Of a DNA stretch of 38,077 nucleotides, positions 33,789-38,077 are shown one piece after another. The DNA comes from Longimicrobiaceae bacterium (GTDB taxonomy: Bacteria > Gemmatimonadota > Gemmatimonadetes > Longimicrobiales > Longimicrobiaceae), in assembly GCA_036375715.1 (NCBI GenBank), contig DASVBS010000042.1:1-38077 (forward strand). Reading direction: 5' to 3'. Below the pieces are notes generated by a model that ran no database searches, was not told the origin of the DNA, and saw only the letters and a program-made list of their open reading frames with translations. Made by a program: the position numbers and the translations under genes. Each line of letters opens with the position of its first letter. The first letter of the stretch is position 1.

Positions 33789-34280
33789 TCAGCCGGCTCC
33801 AACCCCGGCCTCGATCTCCTGCCGTTCCGTCATTTCGTGCCGATCAGAACCGCCGCGAATCTCGATCTTGCGGCGACGCGCCCGCTCGCTCTTGGGGATC
33901 ACGACGCGAAGGACGCCATTCTCGAAGGTGGCTTCGATGTTGTCCTGCTCGACATCGCGCGGCAGCACGAACGAGCGGCTGAACTGGCCGTAACGGCGCT
34001 CCGAGAGGTGCCAGCGATGCTTCTCGTCGCTCTCCTCCCTGTCCTGACGCTTCTCACCGCTGATGGTGAGGATGTTGTTCTCCAGCCCTATGTCGATGTC
34101 CTCGGGCTTCATGCCCGGCATCTCGAGATGAACCTGGATGTCCCGCTCCGTCTCGATCACATCGGCCACCGGAGCGCGCAGGAGATCGGATACCCGCGTG
34201 CCCCCGAACGGGCGGCTGAAGAACTCGTCGAAGAACTGGGTAAAGAGATCGCCAGACGGCCGGTATGGAGTGATTGCCAT
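33789..34280 (-). CDS. Small heat-shock protein, Hsp20 family
   Basis: The 163-residue product starts at the ATG at 34280, four bases after AAGGAGGT, rather than at 34298. It is an alpha-crystallin-type holdase. A short N-terminal arm (PYRPSGDLFTQFFDEFFSRPF) precedes the core sandwich: VADVIETERDIQVHLEMPGMKPEDIDIGLENNILTISGEK, then RRYGQFSRSFVLPRDVEQDNIEATFENGVLRVVIPKSE with the conserved A-x-x-x-n-G-V-L motif. The usual C-terminal I-x-I anchor is partly seen as KIEIRGG. It binds unfolding proteins as an oligomer. The gene is monocistronic with its own terminator. Confidence 0.95.
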   Translation of the reverse strand: MAITPYRPSGDLFTQFFDEFFSRPFGGTRVSDLLRAPVADVIETERDIQVHLEMPGMKPEDIDIGLENNILTISGEKRQDREESDEKHRWHLSERRYGQFSRSFVLPRDVEQDNIEATFENGVLRVVIPKSERARRRKIEIRGGSDRHEMTERQEIEAGVGAG

Positions 34281-34396
34281 GGGTACCTCCTTGAACAACT
34301 AAAGCAATCCTCGGGCTCGTCTCCGAAGCCCCTACGAGCGCTGGCTTTCTGGCGCAACCACCATGCCATCGATCAACCCGAAATTGGCCCGCTGGC

Positions 34397-34412
34397 GGCA
34401 GTCTTAACTGCC
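34397..34412. promoter_or_regulatory. Perfect inverted repeat upstream of hsp20
   Basis: GGCAGT-CTTA-ACTGCC is a perfect 6-base-arm dyad about 115 bases upstream of the hsp20 start, in an AT-rich patch (ATAATTGCAATCAGATAA beside it). It differs from the CIRCE element of HrcA. It may be an operator for hsp20, but no clear promoter boxes confirm this. Confidence 0.3.
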
Positions 34413-34511
34413 ATAATTGCAATCAGATAAGCCTATTTTGCAGACGCCGGCTCGAGGGGCTTCCCAGACCCTCTGGGCATCCGCTTCCGCGCCTGCGCGA
34501 CCCGACTCTAC

Positions 34512-35654
34512 TTACTCTCGCCGGAGGCCCACCGCCGCCACCTGCCGGGACGCTCTACGCGCGGGCAGGAACCCCCCTACGATCCCCATCAGCACGGCGA
34601 AGCCGAGGCCGAGCAGCAGGATCTGCGGAGTGATGCGGAAGGCGAAGGTCATCTCCCCGAAGGTCTGCCAGTTGGTCGTGCTGGTCCGGATGCCGTTGAT
34701 AGGCAGGGAGAGCAGGCATCCCAACACGCCGCCCACCAGCGCCAGCAGGATCGCCTCGATCATGAAGGAGCTCAACACGCTCCCGGGCCGGAAGCCCAGC
34801 GTCTGCAGCAGCGCGATCTCGCGCCCGCGAGACGCGACCATCGCGTCCATGGTGTTGATCGCGCCGAAGACGGCGCCGACCGACATGATGGAGGTGACGA
34901 AGATGGCAATGAAGCGGAGAATGTTGCTCAACATCTCCGACTGTTCGGCGTAGAACTCCGATTCCCGCTTCACCTGGACCTGCAGTCGGGGGTCTCCTTC
35001 GATACGAGCCTTCGCCGTCTCGAAGCTGGCCGGGTCGGCCAGCTTCAACGTCATCGACTGGTAGACCGGTCCGCGGAAGACCGGCATCAAGGTCTCGGCA
35101 TCGCCCCAGACCTCGGATTCGAAGGCGCCGCCGCCAGCCTCGAAGTGGCCCACCACGGTGAAGTCCTGCTGTCCGAAGCGCAGCTTGTCGCCGATCTCGA
35201 CGTTCTGCATGCGCCCGACGAGGCCTCTGCCGACGACCACCTCGGCGCGTCCGGGCTCGAACATCCGCCCCTCCACGATGCGGAACTCTTCCCGCACCCG
35301 AGGCGCGTCGGGGCCTACGCCGCGGACGGGCATGTTGGTCTCGCTGCCGTTCAGCCGGGGCTTCGAGAGGACCACGAAGACGTCCGCGGTGGAGTAGGTG
35401 AAGTCAGGGAAGGCCGCCAGGATCTGAGCCGTCTCCCGGTCGATCCCGCTGGAGATCTCCGCGTCCGCCCCTTCGCGCAGGATGAGCACGTTGTCGGGGC
35501 TTCCGGTGGAGATCATCGCCGAGCGGAAGCCGTTCGCCAGCGCGAGCATGCCCACGAAGGTCACCACCACCAGCGCGATGCCGATGGCGGTGGCCAGCGT
35601 CGTGGCGGGCCGGTTGAGCATGCTCCGCACGTTGTAGATGAAGGGGATCTTCAT
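34512..35654 (-). CDS. ABC transporter permease, MacB/FtsX type
   Basis: The 380-residue product starts at the ATG at 35654, which overlaps the stop of the upstream permease (ATGA). It has the MacB-like layout: one N-terminal helix (TTLATAIGIALVVVTFVGMLALANGF), a large periplasmic domain (about 45-250), and three C-terminal helices with the FtsX core (RFIAIFVTSIMSVGAVFGAINTMDAMVASRGREIALLQTLGFRPGSVLSSFMIEAILLALVGG). This type moves no substrate through the membrane itself but drives extrusion of lipoproteins, peptides or drugs by conformational work. It pairs with the second permease and the ATPase upstream. Confidence 0.9.
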   Translation of the reverse strand: MKIPFIYNVRSMLNRPATTLATAIGIALVVVTFVGMLALANGFRSAMISTGSPDNVLILREGADAEISSGIDRETAQILAAFPDFTYSTADVFVVLSKPRLNGSETNMPVRGVGPDAPRVREEFRIVEGRMFEPGRAEVVVGRGLVGRMQNVEIGDKLRFGQQDFTVVGHFEAGGGAFESEVWGDAETLMPVFRGPVYQSMTLKLADPASFETAKARIEGDPRLQVQVKRESEFYAEQSEMLSNILRFIAIFVTSIMSVGAVFGAINTMDAMVASRGREIALLQTLGFRPGSVLSSFMIEAILLALVGGVLGCLLSLPINGIRTSTTNWQTFGEMTFAFRITPQILLLGLGFAVLMGIVGGFLPARRASRQVAAVGLRRE

Positions 35655-36805
35655 GCGACGTACCTCAGCGCATCGACCACGCGCAGGCGCGCGGACTGGA
35701 TGGCCGGAATCAGGCCGCTGACCAGACCGATCAGGATGGCGATGATCCCGCTGAGTGCCATGGTCTCCGGCCGAACCCGAATGCCGGGGAGGAACCCACC
35801 CGCATCGAATCCCATCACGTTGAAGACCCACATCGCGCCTCCCAGACCCACCAGCAGCCCGAGCAGGGCGATCACGAGCGCTTCCGTCACCACCATTCCG
35901 GCTACGCTCCCGTCCGTGAACCCCAGCGACTTCAGCACGGCGATCTCGTTGAAGCGCTCACGCGCCGACATGGCCATGGTATTGGCCGCCACCAGCAGGA
36001 TGGCGAAGACCACGGCGGTGCCGATGGCGTTGAGGAAGAAGCCGATGTTGCCGTACAGCCCCACGAAGGAGAGGTTGAACGCCCTCTCCGTCTGCGAACG
36101 GGTGGGCGCCGCCGAGTTCTCGTAGAAGGAGTCGATGGTGGAGGCCACCTGCGGTGCGAGTTGCGGGTCGGTCAGCCCGACGACGTACCAGCCCACGAAC
36201 CCCTCCTCCGCTCCCTGCGCCCGCGCGATCTCCTCGAGGTAGCGGTGGTGGAAGAGGAACGTGCCCTCGTCGAAGCCGCGGCGGCCCGCCTCGTACACCC
36301 CGCGGATGGTGAAGCGATGCTCGCCCGGATAGATCGTCCCCTGCAGCGTCACGGTCTGTCCGACCTGCCAGCCGAAGCGCTCCATCAGCCGCACGCCCAC
36401 CAGCGCGCCGGTGCGGTCCGCCAGGAAGGCCTCGCGGTGTTCCGGCGAGACTACCAGCTCGGGATAGAGGGACAGGTAGCTCTCCGGATCCACGGCGAAG
36501 TTGGCGAAGAAATTCCGCGGATCCTGGTAGACTCCACCGAACCAGGAGGAGTAGCTGATCTGCTGCACCCCATCCACGGACTGGATCCGACTTGCGTAGG
36601 CAAGGGGCAGCGGGAAGACGATGCCCAGCTTGCTTCCCACGATCAGGCGGGACTCGCTGCCGACCTCGCCGGCCGTCTGCAGTGCCCGCAGCACGGTCTG
36701 CAGGGTCACGAAGAGGAAGAGGGCGACCCCCAGGCCGAGGATGGTGAGGATCGTCCGGCGCAGTCGTCGGCGCAGGTTGGCGCCTACCAGGGTCGCGCGG
36801 GTCAT
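35651..36805 (-). CDS. ABC transporter permease, MacB/FtsX type
   Basis: This 384-residue permease has the same layout: first helix [22 protein letters not shown], a periplasmic domain from about 50 to 260, and a FtsX-like C-terminus ([61 protein letters not shown]). Its start ATG overlaps the ATPase stop and its own stop overlaps the next permease start. It is only distantly similar to that permease, so the pair probably forms a heterodimer as in LolC/LolE. The substrate is unknown. Confidence 0.9.
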   Translation of the reverse strand: MTRATLVGANLRRRLRRTILTILGLGVALFLFVTLQTVLRALQTAGEVGSESRLIVGSKLGIVFPLPLAYASRIQSVDGVQQISYSSWFGGVYQDPRNFFANFAVDPESYLSLYPELVVSPEHREAFLADRTGALVGVRLMERFGWQVGQTVTLQGTIYPGEHRFTIRGVYEAGRRGFDEGTFLFHHRYLEEIARAQGAEEGFVGWYVVGLTDPQLAPQVASTIDSFYENSAAPTRSQTERAFNLSFVGLYGNIGFFLNAIGTAVVFAILLVAANTMAMSARERFNEIAVLKSLGFTDGSVAGMVVTEALVIALLGLLVGLGGAMWVFNVMGFDAGGFLPGIRVRPETMALSGIIAILIGLVSGLIPAIQSARLRVVDALRYVA

Positions 36806-37512
36806 CGGGCCACGAGCGGCGTTTCCGACTCGCCCGCCGCCTCGAGCAGCGCCCCCTTCTCGAGGTGCAGCGTGCGCCCGGCCCGCTTGGCCGCCTGCGG
36901 ATCGTGCGTGACCATGACGATCGTCTTCTTGAACTCGGCGTTCAGCCGTTCGAGCAGGTCCAGGATCTCCGCCGCGGAGCGCGCATCGAGGTCACCGGTC
37001 GGCTCGTCCGCCAGGATGAGCGTGGGGTCGGTGGCGATGGCGCGGGCGATCCCCACGCGCTGTTCCTGTCCCCCCGAGAGCTGGCGAGGATAGTGGTTCA
37101 TCCTCTCCTCCAGCCCCACGATCCGCAGCGCACGCTGCGCCTGCTCCTTCCGCTGCTTGCGGTTGAGCGGAGTGAGGAGCAGCGGCAGCTCCACGTTCTG
37201 CAGCGCGGTGAGGACCGGAATCAGGTTGTAGAGCTGGAAGATGAAGCCGACGTGGCGGGCTCTCCACGCCGCAAGCTGCTTTGGCTTCAGCCGCGTGATG
37301 TCCTCACCGGCGACGATGATGCTCCCCGAGGTCGGGACGTCGAGGCCGGCCAGCAGGTTGAGGAGCGTGCTCTTGCCGCTGCCGGAGGGACCCATCAGTG
37401 CGAGGAACTCCCCCTCGGCGATGGTGAGATCGAGGTTCTCCAGCACCGGCACGACCACCGTGTCTCGACGATAGGTTTTGCTGACCTGCCGAACCTCTAC
37501 CAAAGGAGTCAT
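36802..37512 (-). CDS. ABC transporter ATP-binding protein, LolD/MacB type
   Basis: The 236-residue ATPase has Walker [11 protein letters not shown]-loop [23 protein letters not shown], signature [14 protein letters not shown], Walker [17 protein letters not shown] and the switch His in [31 protein letters not shown] is the mark of the LolD/MacB subgroup. It powers the two permeases encoded downstream. Its start overlaps the stop of the membrane-fusion gene by four bases and its stop overlaps the next gene. Confidence 0.95.
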   Translation of the reverse strand: MTPLVEVRQVSKTYRRDTVVVPVLENLDLTIAEGEFLALMGPSGSGKSTLLNLLAGLDVPTSGSIIVAGEDITRLKPKQLAAWRARHVGFIFQLYNLIPVLTALQNVELPLLLTPLNRKQRKEQAQRALRIVGLEERMNHYPRQLSGGQEQRVGIARAIATDPTLILADEPTGDLDARSAAEILDLLERLNAEFKKTIVMVTHDPQAAKRAGRTLHLEKGALLEAAGESETPLVAR

Positions 37513-38077
37513 GCTCCCTCCCGGGTGCCATTGGCTTCGACGACGCGCACCTGCGCGCCGTCTTCCAGGTTTGCCGGGGGATCGAGGACCACGCGTTCGC
37601 CCCCTTTCAGCCCCGACCGGATCTCCCGCTCGTCCCCGCTCACCGGCCCCGCCTCCACGACCTGGCGGCGGACCCGACCCTCCTCGACGACATACACAAC
37701 CGACGTCTCTCCTACGCTCCGCACCGCGGCCGCAGGCACGACCACACGGCTCGGGATGGACGCCTGATCCGCCGCGTCCTGATTCTGAAGGAAGACCACG
37801 CGCGCCCCCATCTCGGGGAGGATCCGGGCGTCGGCGCTGTCGATTGCCACGCGCACCAGGACGGTCGCTTTCTGCCGGTCCGCGGTAGGCAGGATCTGGC
37901 GAACATGGGCGGAGAATCGCTCGCTCGGATAAGCGTCCAGCACGACCTCCGCCGGCTGGGATGGCTGAATGCCGCCGATGTACGCCTCGTTGACGTCGAC
38001 CTCGACCTCCAGGGTCGACAGGTCGGCCATGGTCACGACCGCCCCGCGGGTGAGCCCACCGCCCACGGAGGGCGCGA
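37509..38077 (-). CDS. Periplasmic adaptor (membrane-fusion) subunit of ABC exporter, partial
   Basis: The gene is cut by the window edge: the frame is still open at 38077 and the N-terminal signal, hairpin and lipoyl half lie outside. What is seen are the C-terminal beta-barrel and membrane-proximal domains of an HlyD/MacA-like adaptor ([36 protein letters not shown], then [22 protein letters not shown] and [31 protein letters not shown]). It would link the inner-membrane ABC complex to an outer-membrane channel. It is the first gene of the four-gene overlap operon in the window. Confidence 0.9.
   Translation of the reverse strand, partial: APSVGGGLTRGAVVTMADLSTLEVEVDVNEAYIGGIQPSQPAEVVLDAYPSERFSAHVRQILPTADRQKATVLVRVAIDSADARILPEMGARVVFLQNQDAADQASIPSRVVVPAAAVRSVGETSVVYVVEEGRVRRQVVEAGPVSGDEREIRSGLKGGERVVLDPPANLEDGAQVRVVEANGTREGA

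Overview
The window is GC-rich, densely coded bacterial DNA with no rRNA, tRNA, phage or insertion-sequence genes. A CBM9/DUF5916 outer-membrane barrel, many exported lipoproteins, an iduronate-type sulfatase and AT-rich heptamer repeats in a high-GC background suggest an aerobic Gram-negative bacterium, perhaps Gemmatimonadota. The phylum is inferred from gene style only. Most genes are intact, but several loci are decaying.

Left part (1-6850): a remnant of queG, a glycogen-debranching-type enzyme, and a heavy-metal island. The island has a MerR regulator with a MerR-type promoter, a small Cys-Cys protein, a Zn/Cd/Pb P-type ATPase, and a CmtR-like ArsR sensor divergent from the ATPase across a region of TGAT inverted repeats.

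Middle left (7160-18831): an FAD monooxygenase, a broken MFS transporter, ilvD, a CzcO-like flavoprotein, a sulfatase divergent from a DUF5916 barrel protein, a heptamer-repeat element, and a ring-cleaving-dioxygenase-family protein.

Middle (18975-22530): an eroded CheB-CheR-PAS-histidine kinase-response regulator locus. It is followed by a convincing yybP-ykoY (Mn2+) riboswitch in front of a TerC-family manganese exporter gene, a small lipoprotein, and a second heptamer-repeat element.

Centrepiece (22732-30885): a tightly overlapped operon that appears to encode a complete respiratory chain for a lanthanide-type alcohol dehydrogenase. The order is XoxF-like PQQ dehydrogenase, XoxJ-like binding protein, XoxG-like cytochrome c, caa3 oxidase subunits II, I and III, a small membrane protein, a second monohaem cytochrome c, and a cupin. 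Junctions are mostly 4-base GTGA/ATGA overlaps. Five of the exported redox proteins, including the dehydrogenase itself, carry lipoprotein signal peptides, which suggests a membrane-tethered alcohol-to-oxygen electron path.

Right part (31068-38077): an AI-2E-family permease convergent with methionine aminopeptidase, a pyrimidine-dimer-glycosylase-family protein, an Hsp20 chaperone with a strong terminator, and a MacB/LolCDE-like ABC exporter operon (two permeases, an ATPase and a membrane-fusion protein cut by the window edge).
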